Source: G965213525 sp965213525 | Lineage (GTDB): Bacteria; Actinomycetota; Acidimicrobiia; Acidimicrobiales; Poriferisodalaceae | Assembly: GCA_965213525.1 (NCBI GenBank) | Contig: OZ243889.1 | Coordinates: forward strand, 2,728,001-2,792,000 | Reading direction: 5' to 3' | Length of the DNA: 64,000 nt | Notes under the pieces: model-generated | Database searches by the model: none | What the model saw: the letters and a program-made list of their open reading frames with translations, nothing else | Told to the model about the DNA's origin: nothing | Made by a program: the position numbers and the translations under genes | In this document: positions 51,373 through 60,579 of the stretch, one piece after another | How positions within the stretch are numbered: position 1 is the first letter of the stretch | How the letters are laid out: each line of letters begins with the position of its first letter

Positions 51373-52470
51373 TCAGGCCGCGGTGTGGTCGATCGCAGCG
51401 AGCAGGGGGGCTACGCAGTCCCGCAACGACAGGATGCCCACCCGATCGCCGTCTCGCACCACGAGGTGGCGGATGCCGGCGCGGATCATCTGGCGAGCCG
51501 CGTCGGCGACGGTGGTCTCGGCGTCGACGACGATCACGTCACGGGTCATGACGTCGGTGGCCCAGGCGTCGGCGTCGCCAGCGGATAGCCCGTGCACGAC
51601 GTCACGTTCGGTGAGCACGCCCAGCTCGTCGTCCTTGCCGCGCACGAGGAGGGCCGCGCAGTTGGTCTCGGTCATGCGAGCGGCGACCACGGCCAGGCCG
51701 TCGGCGGGGTGCACCGAGGCCGGGTCGAAGGCGGTGAGCCCTCGGACGGGGTCCGAGGCTGCGGTCACCTCGACAGCTTGGCTGCCGGTGGGATCGGACG
51801 CCAGCGACCGGACGTAGAGCCAGCGGTCACCCATCTCGAGCCGGTGACGGGGGCCGCTCCGTGTGAGATCGCCATCGGCGGCGGCGACGTCGCCGTGCCA
51901 GACCAGCACCGGGTGCTCGGCGCCGGTCAGGAGCCTGGAGGCGAAGCGCTCGACGGGCCGGGGCGAGGCGGTCGGTCCGAGCACGTCGGCCACTGCGGCG
52001 ACCGCGCCCAGCTGCGAGAGGGTGACGACGGTGGGCGGGGCGAGCTGGAGCGTGCCGGCGTCTCGTTCGGCGAGCGCATCGGCCGGCCGGATCCACCGGT
52101 GGTCGTGCACCTCGCCGCCGTCGACGGTGATGGTCGCCCCGGGGTCGACCGGGGCCAGGAAGAACCAGGTGGCGAAGCGGCGCCCAGCGCCGGGCGGGGG
52201 CGTCCAGTGCGACCACGCCACCAGATCAGCGGCCGACAACGACAGCCCGGCCTCCTCTGCGGCCTCGCGCACGGCCGCCCGGCGGGCGCTGCCCTCGTCG
52301 TCGCCTCCGAGATCAGCGGGGTCGAGGCGACCACCGGGGAACACCCAGGACCCCCCGAAGTCGGCGAGCTGGCGGCGGCGCAGCACCATCAGCACCTCGA
52401 GTCCGTCGGCCCCGTCGCGGATCGGCACGACCGTGGCTGCGGGGATCGCGTCGGGCACGGCGTCGGTCAT
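51373..52470 (-). CDS. Nudix hydrolase fused to a CBS-domain pair
   Basis: 365 residues. The N-terminal Nudix domain has a box beginning GGRLDPADLGGDDEG and ending REAAEEAGL, slightly longer than the classic 23 residues. After a middle domain (about 140-225), two CBS motifs follow: VTAASDPVRGLTAFD...LGVLTERDVVHGL and WATDVMTRDVIVVDAE...GILSLRDCV, which usually bind adenosine nucleotides. Nudix enzymes cleave nucleoside diphosphate-linked compounds, CoA among them. It overlaps the DUF389 gene by 4 bases, so the two are coupled. Confidence 0.87.
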   Translation of the reverse strand: MTDAVPDAIPAATVVPIRDGADGLEVLMVLRRRQLADFGGSWVFPGGRLDPADLGGDDEGSARRAAVREAAEEAGLSLSAADLVAWSHWTPPPGAGRRFATWFFLAPVDPGATITVDGGEVHDHRWIRPADALAERDAGTLQLAPPTVVTLSQLGAVAAVADVLGPTASPRPVERFASRLLTGAEHPVLVWHGDVAAADGDLTRSGPRHRLEMGDRWLYVRSLASDPTGSQAVEVTAASDPVRGLTAFDPASVHPADGLAVVAARMTETNCAALLVRGKDDELGVLTERDVVHGLSAGDADAWATDVMTRDVIVVDAETTVADAARQMIRAGIRHLVVRDGDRVGILSLRDCVAPLLAAIDHTAA

Positions 52471-54401
52471 GGCCCGGCCTCGGCGCTGGCGGACAGCCCG
52501 GCCCCGGCCCCGGCCCCCGGCTCCGCGCCCGCCTCGGCCCCGGGCCCGGCCCGGGGCTCTGCGCCCGCCTCGACCACGGCGTCGAGGTCGGCCGTCTCGG
52601 CGTCGGGCCCCGCCTCGATGTCGCCGGGGGCGACCGCGACCAGGTCGATGTCGTACCCGGGCGCCGTCGCCGCTGCAGCGGTGAGCGCCCCGTCGGGCAC
52701 CCCACCGGCGGACACCACCACGACGGTGATGCGCTGTCGGTCGACATCGACGTCGACGGCGACCGGTACGACCCCCAGCACCCGGAACGTGTCGGTGACC
52801 CGGTCGGCCACCAGGGCGGGCCCGTGTGCCCGCCCGGTGCCCGAACCACCGAGCTCGACGGCCAGCAACATCCGAGCGTCGACGTCGGCGGAACGATCGA
52901 CGGCGTCTGAGATGCGCCGCTCGAGGTCGGTGACCGCGTCATCGGGCGGGGCGAGCTCGCCGACCAGGTCCACGGAGAACCGGTTCCGGCCGTCGATGAC
53001 GCCGACGTTCACCAGCTCGGACAGCTCGACGCCGTGCTCGGCCGCCCAGTCCGCAGCGATCCGGCGGGCGAGCGCCTCAGCGCCAGGGCCCGGGCGCAGC
53101 TCACCGCTGGCGGCGCGGTCCGTCGCCCCCTGGGTCCACCGCAGATCCACGACCGCCGGGTGTCCCAGATCGGCGGCCAGGCGGTCGGCGAGCTCGAGGG
53201 CATCAGGCGCCTCCCCTCGCCCGGAGGCGATGACCGACACGTCCCAACCGTCGATGGCGATGTCGGACACGACCAGCCCCCCGCGAGCGGCGGCCCACTC
53301 GTCGGCGACGCGCTCGACGTCGGTGAGGTCGAAGCCGCCCTCGCCGGCGACGTCAGAGCGCAGCGTCCCGGTCGACCGCTGGGACCAGCGAAGATCGACC
53401 GAGGCGCCCGGCCCGACCACCGGCTCGAGGGCGCGGGCCAGGGGCTCGGCCGATGGCGGGCGTGACTCGCCCGAGAGCACCACCGCCACGGTCGTCCCGT
53501 CGACGTTGAGGTCCTCGAGCTCGAGCGGCTCGGCGCCGAGCCACGACGCCACGGTGGTCGCCACGTCGCGACGGGTGGTGGCGTCGTCGGCCAGGTCGAG
53601 CGAGCGCGACACCAGCGGCACGGCGACGATCGACACGCCGAGGGCAGCGACGATCGAACCGACGGCGACCCGGGGCGAGGCGTCGGCGAGCCGGCGGGGC
53701 GGCACGATGCCGGTGGCCAGGAACACCGCAGCAGCCGAGACGACGATCGCCGCCAGGTTGGCCCCCACGAGCAGGGCGGCGCCGCCGGCCAGCTCGAGGT
53801 CACCGGCGCGCACCAACATGCCGGCGGCGCTCAGCGGTGGGACGAGCGCCACCGCCACCGCCACCCCGGGCAGGGCGGCGGACAGGTCGCTGCGCACCGT
53901 GGCGTAGGCCCCGGCCATGCCGGCGGCGAAGGCCACGGCCAGGTCACGGAGGTCCGGGGACGTGCGCGTCAGGATCTCGTCGGTCAGTTCGGCGTCGGGC
54001 AGCACCCCGGCCAGGGCAACGGCGATCGCCACGGCCAGGGCGCACAGCAGGGCGACCTCCAGCCCGGCGCGCAGGCCCCGTTGCACCCATCCCATGCTGA
54101 TGGCGAGGGACAGGCCGATGAGCGGGGAGCTGAGCGGCGCGATCAACATCGCCCCGATGACCACGGCCGGCGAGTCGAGCGACAGGCCCATCACCGACAC
54201 GACCGCCGACAACGCCATCAACAGGGCGACCTTGCCGAGGCGCCGCTCCTCGTCCGGGGATCCGAACAGCCCCCGCACGACACGGCGGCGCTCCTCGGGC
54301 TGGCAGGTGGCCCGGGGGCCGAGCGCGGCGGCGATGCCGATGAAGACGACGACGCCGACGATGGCGAGCAGCGCCGTGGGCAGCGCCGTCGCGTCCAACA
54401 C
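52467..54401 (-). CDS. DUF389 membrane protein with repeated C-terminal domains
   Basis: 644 residues. Six to eight helices up to about residue 265 include GLSLDSPAVVIGAMLIAPLSSPLIGLSLA (split by helix), the DUF389 signature. The soluble part repeats a unit of about 75-80 residues at least twice, each ending VDLRW[ST]Q, with two weaker copies after. The C-terminal 40 residues are Ala/Glu/Gly-rich. DUF389 proteins have no established function. The GTG at 54401 lies 8 bases after TACCGT. Confidence 0.88.
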   Translation of the reverse strand: MLDATALPTALLAIVGVVVFIGIAAALGPRATCQPEERRRVVRGLFGSPDEERRLGKVALLMALSAVVSVMGLSLDSPAVVIGAMLIAPLSSPLIGLSLAISMGWVQRGLRAGLEVALLCALAVAIAVALAGVLPDAELTDEILTRTSPDLRDLAVAFAAGMAGAYATVRSDLSAALPGVAVAVALVPPLSAAGMLVRAGDLELAGGAALLVGANLAAIVVSAAAVFLATGIVPPRRLADASPRVAVGSIVAALGVSIVAVPLVSRSLDLADDATTRRDVATTVASWLGAEPLELEDLNVDGTTVAVVLSGESRPPSAEPLARALEPVVGPGASVDLRWSQRSTGTLRSDVAGEGGFDLTDVERVADEWAAARGGLVVSDIAIDGWDVSVIASGRGEAPDALELADRLAADLGHPAVVDLRWTQGATDRAASGELRPGPGAEALARRIAADWAAEHGVELSELVNVGVIDGRNRFSVDLVGELAPPDDAVTDLERRISDAVDRSADVDARMLLAVELGGSGTGRAHGPALVADRVTDTFRVLGVVPVAVDVDVDRQRITVVVVSAGGVPDGALTAAAATAPGYDIDLVAVAPGDIEAGPDAETADLDAVVEAGAEPRAGPGAEAGAEPGAGAGAGLSASAEAGP

Positions 54402-54409
54402 GGCGCTCG

Positions 54410-54415
54410 ACGGTA
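54410..54415 (-). promoter_or_regulatory. -10 hexamer TACCGT, leaderless start of DUF389 gene
   Basis: TACCGT ends 8 bases before the GTG at 54401. Confidence 0.5.
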
Positions 54416-54450
54416 CCGGTGGCGCCAGCCCGCCGGCGGTCGCCCGGCGG

Positions 54451-54504
54451 GGCGTGCGGGGCGTGCGGGGCGTGAGAGGCGTGTGGGGCGTGAGAGGCGT
54501 GCGG
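54451..54504. repeat. 9-bp tandem repeat between DUF389 and sensor kinase genes
   Basis: Six units of the form ggcgtgcgg, two of them ggcgtgaga, fill much of the 162-base gap. Confidence 0.9.
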
Positions 54505-54563
54505 GGCCCGCCGCCGGTCGCCCGGCCGATCGCCCGGCGGGCTGAGCAGAGCGTGCGGGGCCA

Positions 54564-55733
54564 TCAGGCCGGTGAGCTGGCCGGGCGTCGAGCTGCCGGG
54601 TCCGCCGAGCCGGCGGAGCCCACCGAGGCGGGTGGAGCCCCCGAAGTCCTGGGGAGGTGGAGGCGCACTCGACCCCCCGGCCCGGGAAGGGCCTCCAGGG
54701 TGCCGCCGTGCGCGAGGACGAGGCCCCGGGCGATGGCCAGCCCGAGGCCCTCGCCCCCGACCGGCCCGCTGCCCTGCACGCGGGGTTCGAAGGCCCGGTC
54801 GATGAGGTCCTCGGCGAAGCCGGGGCCGTCGTCGAGCACCTCGACCTCGGCCCCGCCTGATCGTCGGGTCACCACGACGCGCACCTCGCCACCGGCGGGG
54901 GTGTGGCGCACCGCGTTGTCGATGACGTTGCGCAGCACCCTGGCGATCTGGTCGGGGTCGACGTCGACGGCGACCGCACCGTCCACCTCGGCGTGCAGCC
55001 CGACGCCTCGCCCGAGCGCCAGCGGTGTCGTTCCCGCCACGGCGTCATCGACGAGCTCGGCCAGGTCGAGGCGCTCCGGGCGGGTCTCGAGCGTCCCCGC
55101 CTCCAGGCGGGCCAGCACGACGAGATCGCCGAGCAACGTCTCGAGGGTCACCACCTGGCGGCCCACCGCTGCGGGGGCCTCCGCCGAGGCGATCGCACCC
55201 GAGGCCACGGCCTCGGCGGTGGCTAGCAACGCCTGCAGGGGCGTGCGCAGGTCGTGGGCCAGGGCATCGACGAGGCCCCTGCGCTCGGCGGTGAGGGCCC
55301 GGCGGTCGCGCTCAGCGCCGTCGAGCGCATCGACGAGATCGTCGAGCTGGGCGGCGAGCCGGCCGACCTCGTCCTCGCGCACGATGCCGGTTCGCACCGT
55401 GCGCTCGCCCCGCGCCGTGGCCGCCGTGGTGGCGCGCAGCACGGACAGGTCACTCGACAGCGGTCGTGCCAGGCGCCACGCCACCCACACCGAGGCCGCC
55501 CCCACCCCGACGGCGAGCCCGACCAGGTAGAGGGCATCCCCGCCATCCCAGGCCATCATCCACGTGCCCGCCACCACCGCCAACACGGTGAGGATCGGGC
55601 CGACGAGGCCGATCGCCACCAGTGCCCCGGTCACGCCGAGGCGTCGAGCCACCCAGGGCGCGACGAGACCGCCGATGATCGCCACGCCGGCCACCGCGGC
55701 GGCGAAGCTCATCGCCCCCGGTCCCTGGTCCAC
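54564..55733 (-). CDS. Sensor histidine kinase
   Basis: 389 residues. Three membrane helices (about 9-30, 37-58, 68-88), a HAMP-like linker (88-140), HisKA with the phosphorylated His160 in ALAHDLRTPLQ, and an ATPase domain with NVIDNAVRHTPAGG (N box), DDGPGFAED (G1) and GGEGLGLAIARGL (G2). No large extracytoplasmic sensor domain is present, so the signal is probably sensed in or near the membrane. The C-terminal tail is low complexity. It follows its response regulator gene by 10 bases. Confidence 0.93.
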   Translation of the reverse strand: MDQGPGAMSFAAAVAGVAIIGGLVAPWVARRLGVTGALVAIGLVGPILTVLAVVAGTWMMAWDGGDALYLVGLAVGVGAASVWVAWRLARPLSSDLSVLRATTAATARGERTVRTGIVREDEVGRLAAQLDDLVDALDGAERDRRALTAERRGLVDALAHDLRTPLQALLATAEAVASGAIASAEAPAAVGRQVVTLETLLGDLVVLARLEAGTLETRPERLDLAELVDDAVAGTTPLALGRGVGLHAEVDGAVAVDVDPDQIARVLRNVIDNAVRHTPAGGEVRVVVTRRSGGAEVEVLDDGPGFAEDLIDRAFEPRVQGSGPVGGEGLGLAIARGLVLAHGGTLEALPGPGGRVRLHLPRTSGAPPASVGSAGSADPAARRPASSPA

Positions 55734-55743
55734 TACGGGCCCG

Positions 55744-56487
55744 TCACGGGTCGAACCGGTAGCCGACGCCGTACACGGTCACCAGGTGGCGGGGCTCGGT
55801 CGGATCGTGCTCGATGCGCCGGCGCAGGCGTCGCACGTGCACCGTCACCGTCGAGGGGTCCTGCCACTCCGGGGTCGAGTCCCACACGTCACGCAACAGA
55901 TCGGCTCGGCTGAACGCCCGGGAGGGATGGGTGACGAGGTGCAGGAGCAGATCGAGCTCACGGGGTGGGACCTCGACCGCGACGCCGTCGACCGACAGCA
56001 CCCGCCGGGCGGGCTCGATCCGCAGGCGACCCGAGACGATCGGCTGGACGGGCACGTCGCGCCGGGTGCGGCGCAGCACCGCCGCCACTCGGGCGGTCAC
56101 CTCGCGCAGCGTCACGGGTTTGGGCACGTAGTCGTCAGCGCCGAGCTCGAGCCCGGCCACCCGGTCGCCGTCGCCACCCCGGGCCGACACGACGACGACG
56201 GCCACGTCGTCGCCCGTGTCCCGGATGCGGCGCAGCACCTCGACGCCCCCCAGGCCGGGCAGGCCGAGATCGAGCACGACGAGGTCGGGTCGGTGGGCGG
56301 CGAGCGAGGCCATCGCCTGGTCGCCGTCGGCTGCGGTGCGGACGTGGTGCCCCTGGTGGGCCAGGGCGTCGGCCACCAGGGTCCGCACCTGGGCGTCGTC
56401 CTCGACGACGAGGACCTTGGCGGCTCCTGACGCCGGCTCGACCGAGCGGGGTGCGACCGGCATCGGGCCGGTCGTCGACGAGCTCAC
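55744..56487 (-). CDS. OmpR/PhoB-type response regulator
   Basis: 247 residues. Receiver domain with acidic pair D30-D31, phosphorylation site Asp73 in VVLDLGLPG, Ser101 and Lys123 in VPKP; winged-helix DNA-binding domain ending STVTVHVRRLRRRIEHDP and VYGVGYRF. The GTG at 56487 overlaps the upstream DinB-like gene by 4 bases; an internal ATG nine residues in is possible. It forms a two-component pair with the kinase downstream. Confidence 0.94.
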   Translation of the reverse strand: MSSSTTGPMPVAPRSVEPASGAAKVLVVEDDAQVRTLVADALAHQGHHVRTAADGDQAMASLAAHRPDLVVLDLGLPGLGGVEVLRRIRDTGDDVAVVVVSARGGDGDRVAGLELGADDYVPKPVTLREVTARVAAVLRRTRRDVPVQPIVSGRLRIEPARRVLSVDGVAVEVPPRELDLLLHLVTHPSRAFSRADLLRDVWDSTPEWQDPSTVTVHVRRLRRRIEHDPTEPRHLVTVYGVGYRFDP

Positions 56488-57089
56488 TGCGTGCCGGGCG
56501 GCGCCCAGGCGTGGTCGCGTCCGGTGGCGGCGATCATCTGGGCGACGAGGGGGGCGTCGGCACCCGGGTAGCTGGGGTCGGCGTAGCGGTCGGGGCTCAC
56601 CGCTCGCACCGTCGGCACGAGGGCCCGTGCCACGCGCAGGACGTAGGCGGCCTGCACGTCGTCGATGCGGTGGTCGAGCCCGCACGCCGCAGCGAGGTCG
56701 GTGGTCAAGATGGTGGTGTCGAAGATGCGGGCGTTCAGCACGGCGACCGCGCCGAAGCGGCCGACGGTGGAGGGAGCCTCGCCGTCGAGCGCGCCGGGCC
56801 GCCGCCACGCCGCCCGGCACGCCACCGCCGCATCCCAGAAGGCGGCGAGGGGGTCGTCGCCGAGCACCTCGGCGGGGTCGACGAGATCCGGCATCGGATC
56901 TGGCACCTCTCGTCGGCCGAACGCGGCGAACAGCGTGGTGGCGGCGACCACCTTGTTGGTGACGTCGCGCACCGACCACCGATCACACGGCGTTGGGCGG
57001 GCCCAGTCGTCGGGGCCGAGGTCGGCGATCAACGCCGCGGCCCGCGACTGGGCCAGGTCCAACAGGTGCAGCGGATCGGGCCGGCTCAC
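56484..57089 (-). CDS. DinB-like TIGR03086-family protein
   Basis: 201 residues of the DinB/mycothiol-dependent maleylpyruvate isomerase metal-binding fold: LIADLGPDDWARPTPCDRWSVRDVTNKVV at the start and a C-terminal GRDHAW. In this branch three His usually bind a metal; the first expected His position here reads N (VTNKVV), so metal binding may be lost. Its link to mycothiol fits the presence of mshC. The GTG at 57089 lies 7 bases after TACCGT; it heads the operon with the two-component genes. Confidence 0.83.
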   Translation of the reverse strand: MSRPDPLHLLDLAQSRAAALIADLGPDDWARPTPCDRWSVRDVTNKVVAATTLFAAFGRREVPDPMPDLVDPAEVLGDDPLAAFWDAAVACRAAWRRPGALDGEAPSTVGRFGAVAVLNARIFDTTILTTDLAAACGLDHRIDDVQAAYVLRVARALVPTVRAVSPDRYADPSYPGADAPLVAQMIAATGRDHAWAPPGTQ

Positions 57090-57096
57090 GGCGCTG

Positions 57097-57102
57097 ACGG
57101 TA
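57097..57102 (-). promoter_or_regulatory. -10 hexamer TACCGT, leaderless start of DinB-like gene
   Basis: TACCGT ends 7 bases before the GTG at 57089; probable promoter for the three-gene two-component operon. Confidence 0.5.
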
Positions 57103-57226
57103 GCGGGGGCGTCCGTGCGCCGCCGGGGGCGGTGGGGGCGTCGGCACGCTTGGGCCGACAGGCCGCCGTCGCGCCCGTCGCTCGCCGGTGCGATCGGGCC
57201 CTGCGCTCAGCGCTGGCGTGTCCCGC

Positions 57227-59731
57227 TCACCGCCGGCGGGGCGGGCGGGCCCGGGCGGGATCGGTCGGCCAGTCGTGCTTGGGGTAGCGCCCGGCCATGT
57301 CCTTGCGCACGTCGTGCCACGAACCTGCCCAGAAGCCGGGCAGGTCCTCGGTGATCTGCACGGCGCGATCGGCGGGTGACAGCAGCTCGAGGCGCACCGG
57401 CACCCGCCCACCGGCCACACGAGGGTGCTCGGTGGTGCCGAAGAGGTCCTGCACCCGCACCCGCACGACGGGACGGCCGCTGGCGTAGTCGACCGGCACC
57501 CGTCGCCCGCTCGTCACCTCGAGGTGCTCGGGCGCCTGCTCGGCCAGCTCGACCGAGCGGTCCCACGACAGCCGGGTGCCGAGCACCATGGCGAGGTCGA
57601 GCCGCTCGAGATCGCCACGGCCGGTGGCAGTGCCGAGGAACGGCACGAGCCAGTCGTCGAGGTCGCCGAGCAGGGTGTCGTCGTCGAGGTCGGGCCAGCG
57701 CTCGGCGTCGAGGGCACGCAAGAACGCCACCCGCTGGCGCCACCGCGCTGCGGCCTCGGCACCGCCCAGGCACCCAAGGCCGGACCGGCGGACCTGCGCG
57801 CACAGGGCGGCGACCGTGTCGGGCCCCGGGGCCGCCGGGCTGCGGTGCGACGACAGCACCAGGCCGTCGAGGCGACGCTCGATGACCGCCACCAGGTCGT
57901 CGCGCTCGGCGTCCCACACGAGCTCGTGGCGGTGGGTGACATCGTCGCCGACGAGTCGGTCGAGCTCGTCGGCGTCCAGCGCCCCGGCCAAGCGGATGCG
58001 GGCCTCACGCCGCCGGCCGTCGAGATCAGCGGCGACGAGCGCCTCGACGGTGGCGAGAGGGTCGGTGGCGGGGAGCCACGCGCCGCCGCCGCCGCGCAGC
58101 ACGAAGCGCCCGGCGGTTCGGGTGCCCCGGCGCAGGGCCAGGCGGTCGGGGTAGGCGAGGGCGAGCAGCGGTCCGGCGTCGGTGGCGGTGACGGCGCCGT
58201 GGGCGCCGACGCGCCGTTCGAGGTCGTCGGCGCTGCGGCGGGCTCGGCTCAGGGCGCGCCCGTCGAGGCGGGGGTGGCTGCGTCCCCGGTCGGCGAGCAA
58301 CTCGAGGCGGACCGCTAGATCGGCCGGCACCTCGTCGGGACGCCCGTGGAGCACGTCCCGCTCGCTGAGCAGCGCCGCCAGCGCGCACGCCGTCGCCCCC
58401 CGAGGGCCCTCGGCGGCCAGCAGCACCATCCGGGCCAGGCGGGGGTGCAGGGGCAGACCGAGCGTCTGGCGACCGAGGGCGGTCGGCCGACCGTCGCCGT
58501 CGAGGGCGCCGAGGCGCGCCAGCAGCTCGCAGGCCTCGTCCCACGCCCGCCGGGGCGGCACGTCGAGCAGGGCGGGCGCCTCGGGGTCCCTGACACCCCA
58601 CACCGCCAGCTCCATCACGACACCGGCGAGGTCGACCTGGGTGAGCTCGGCGGGGTCGTGGGGCAGGCGGGCGGCGTGCTCGACCTTGGACCACAACCGC
58701 ACGGCCCGCCCCGGTCCGAGCCGCCCGGCCCGCCCGGCGCGCTGGTCGGCTGAGGCCTTCGACGACGTCACGGTCACCAGACGGGTCATCCCGGTGGCCG
58801 GGTCGAAGCGGGGGACCCGTGAGAGGCCGGCATCGACGACGGTGCTCACCCCCTCGACGGTCAACGACGTCTCGGCCACATCGGTCGACAGCACGACCTT
58901 CTGGCCGTGCATCGACGGGGTGATCGCCAGGTCCTGGCTCTCGGTGGGCAGCGAACCCGCCAGCTCGTGGACCTCGACGCCCGGAGGGCCCACCCCGGCG
59001 TCGGCGAGGGCTTGGCGGGTCCGTCGGATCTCTGCGATGCCGGGGAGGAACACCAGCACGTCACCCGGATCGTCTCGCAGCGCCCTCCGCACCGCCGAGG
59101 CCACCGCCCCCTCCAGGCGGTCGCGCCCTCGCCGGGGCGCCCAGGTGAGGTCCACCGGGTGGGTGCGCCCGGCGCACTGAAGCACCGGGGCCGGCTCGTC
59201 ACCGTCGCCCAGCAGGTCGGCGACCCGGGCCGCATCGAGGGTGGCCGACATGACGACGACGGCCAGATCGGGTCGCAACGACCGCCGCACGTCCAGGGTC
59301 AGGGCCAGGCCGAGGTCGCCCTGGACCGAGCGCTCGTGGAACTCGTCGAACACCACCACCGCCGTGCCGGTGAGCGACGGGTCGCGCTGCAACCTGCGGG
59401 TCAGCACCCCCTCGGTGACGACCTCGATGCGGGTGGCGGCTGACACCCGCCGCTCGTCGCGGGTGACGACGCCGACGGTGTCGCCCACCGCCTCGCCGAG
59501 CAGGGACGCCATGCGGGCCGCAGCCGCCCGGGCTGCCAGGCGCCGAGGCTCGAGCACCACCAGGCGCCCGGTGGGCCCGCAGATCCCGGCGTCGAGCAGA
59601 CGCAACGGCACGACGGTGGTCTTGCCCGCTCCCGGCTCGGCGACCAGGACCGCGAGTCCCCGCCGTCTGAGCGCCCCGACCAGCTCGTCGGTGACCGCCT
59701 CGACGGGAAGCCCGGTCGGTGCTGCGCTCAT
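57227..59731 (-). CDS. hrpB: ATP-dependent helicase HrpB
   Basis: 834 residues, full family length, DEAH-box. Motif I GAGKTTVVPL near 33-42, VLEPRRLAARAAAARMA, DEFHERS (motif II), SATLD (III), STDVAETSLTVEGV and QRAGRAGRLGPG (VI), then helical and C-terminal HrpB domains. The bacterial role is poorly known; RNA processing is suspected. Its start overlaps the upstream hydrolase stop by 4 bases, so it is the last gene of the trk operon. Confidence 0.95.
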   Translation of the reverse strand: MSAAPTGLPVEAVTDELVGALRRRGLAVLVAEPGAGKTTVVPLRLLDAGICGPTGRLVVLEPRRLAARAAAARMASLLGEAVGDTVGVVTRDERRVSAATRIEVVTEGVLTRRLQRDPSLTGTAVVVFDEFHERSVQGDLGLALTLDVRRSLRPDLAVVVMSATLDAARVADLLGDGDEPAPVLQCAGRTHPVDLTWAPRRGRDRLEGAVASAVRRALRDDPGDVLVFLPGIAEIRRTRQALADAGVGPPGVEVHELAGSLPTESQDLAITPSMHGQKVVLSTDVAETSLTVEGVSTVVDAGLSRVPRFDPATGMTRLVTVTSSKASADQRAGRAGRLGPGRAVRLWSKVEHAARLPHDPAELTQVDLAGVVMELAVWGVRDPEAPALLDVPPRRAWDEACELLARLGALDGDGRPTALGRQTLGLPLHPRLARMVLLAAEGPRGATACALAALLSERDVLHGRPDEVPADLAVRLELLADRGRSHPRLDGRALSRARRSADDLERRVGAHGAVTATDAGPLLALAYPDRLALRRGTRTAGRFVLRGGGGAWLPATDPLATVEALVAADLDGRRREARIRLAGALDADELDRLVGDDVTHRHELVWDAERDDLVAVIERRLDGLVLSSHRSPAAPGPDTVAALCAQVRRSGLGCLGGAEAAARWRQRVAFLRALDAERWPDLDDDTLLGDLDDWLVPFLGTATGRGDLERLDLAMVLGTRLSWDRSVELAEQAPEHLEVTSGRRVPVDYASGRPVVRVRVQDLFGTTEHPRVAGGRVPVRLELLSPADRAVQITEDLPGFWAGSWHDVRKDMAGRYPKHDWPTDPARARPPRRR

Positions 59732-60579
59732 CGCGGCCTCGGACCGGGGCGCCCCCCAGGTGGGTCGTCGCGATCGCCCCGGGCGCCGGCGGTGCCGCGG
59801 CTTGCGTCGGTGCGCCCCGGGCGTCGCCGGCGGGGCGTGCGGGCCGGGTCGGGCCAGGCCCCCGACAGGCCCCGGGGCGCCCGGAACGGGGGCAGCGTGG
59901 CGTCAGCTAGGGCCAGGCGGTCTGCGACGGTGTACAGCGCGGCGGGGCTCCACCCGATGCCGAGGTGGCTCGAGCGCACCTCGATGTCCTCGGCGAGCGG
60001 GTCGTTGATCCCCACCCGGGAGGCGCCGAAGGGGACGATGGCGTCGGTGCGGCTCCAGATGCTGGTGAGCGGCGCCAGCGGCCCGTCGGCGGGTCCCACC
60101 GACGCCCGCACGGCCCGCCGGAGCTGGGTCCCGGCGCGCATCTGGGGGTCGTCGAGGGCGGCCAGCGGGCTGCCGAGGGTGATGACGCGACGCACCCGGG
60201 CGGGCACCAGCCGGGCCAGGGCGAGGGCGTACACCCCGCCGAGGCTCCACCCGACGATGGCGATGGGGTCGTCGTCATGGCGGTCGAGCACCTCGGCGAG
60301 TCGCTCGGCGAGACCGTCGACGACCCGGGGGGTGGGCCCGTCGTTGCGGCCGAGCCGCCACCCGTGGACGTGGTGGCCCTGTGATCTGAGGTAGCGCCTC
60401 AGCGGACGGGTGGACAGGTCGCTGGCGGCCAACCCGGGCAGGACCAGCACGCCCCGGCCGGTGCCCCGGGGCGCCAGGCGCATGAAGGGGGCGAGCGCCA
60501 GCAACTGACCGAGCTCGAGGGGAGCCCTCGCCTCGAGCAGCGTCTGGGGTCGCCGCCGTCGGTTGCGGTAGGTGGTCAT
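59728..60579 (-). CDS. Alpha/beta hydrolase
   Basis: 283 residues. RGVLVLPGLAASDLSTRPLRRYL at the start, nucleophile Ser in VGWSLGGVYAL, RTDAIVPF for the Asp and SSHLGIGWSP for the His. It resembles lipase-like hydrolases with no signal peptide. The C-terminal 45 residues are Arg/Pro/Gly-rich. ATG 60579 overlaps the trkH stop, and its own stop overlaps hrpB. Confidence 0.88.
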   Translation of the reverse strand: MTTYRNRRRRPQTLLEARAPLELGQLLALAPFMRLAPRGTGRGVLVLPGLAASDLSTRPLRRYLRSQGHHVHGWRLGRNDGPTPRVVDGLAERLAEVLDRHDDDPIAIVGWSLGGVYALALARLVPARVRRVITLGSPLAALDDPQMRAGTQLRRAVRASVGPADGPLAPLTSIWSRTDAIVPFGASRVGINDPLAEDIEVRSSHLGIGWSPAALYTVADRLALADATLPPFRAPRGLSGAWPDPARTPRRRRPGRTDASRGTAGARGDRDDPPGGRPGPRPR

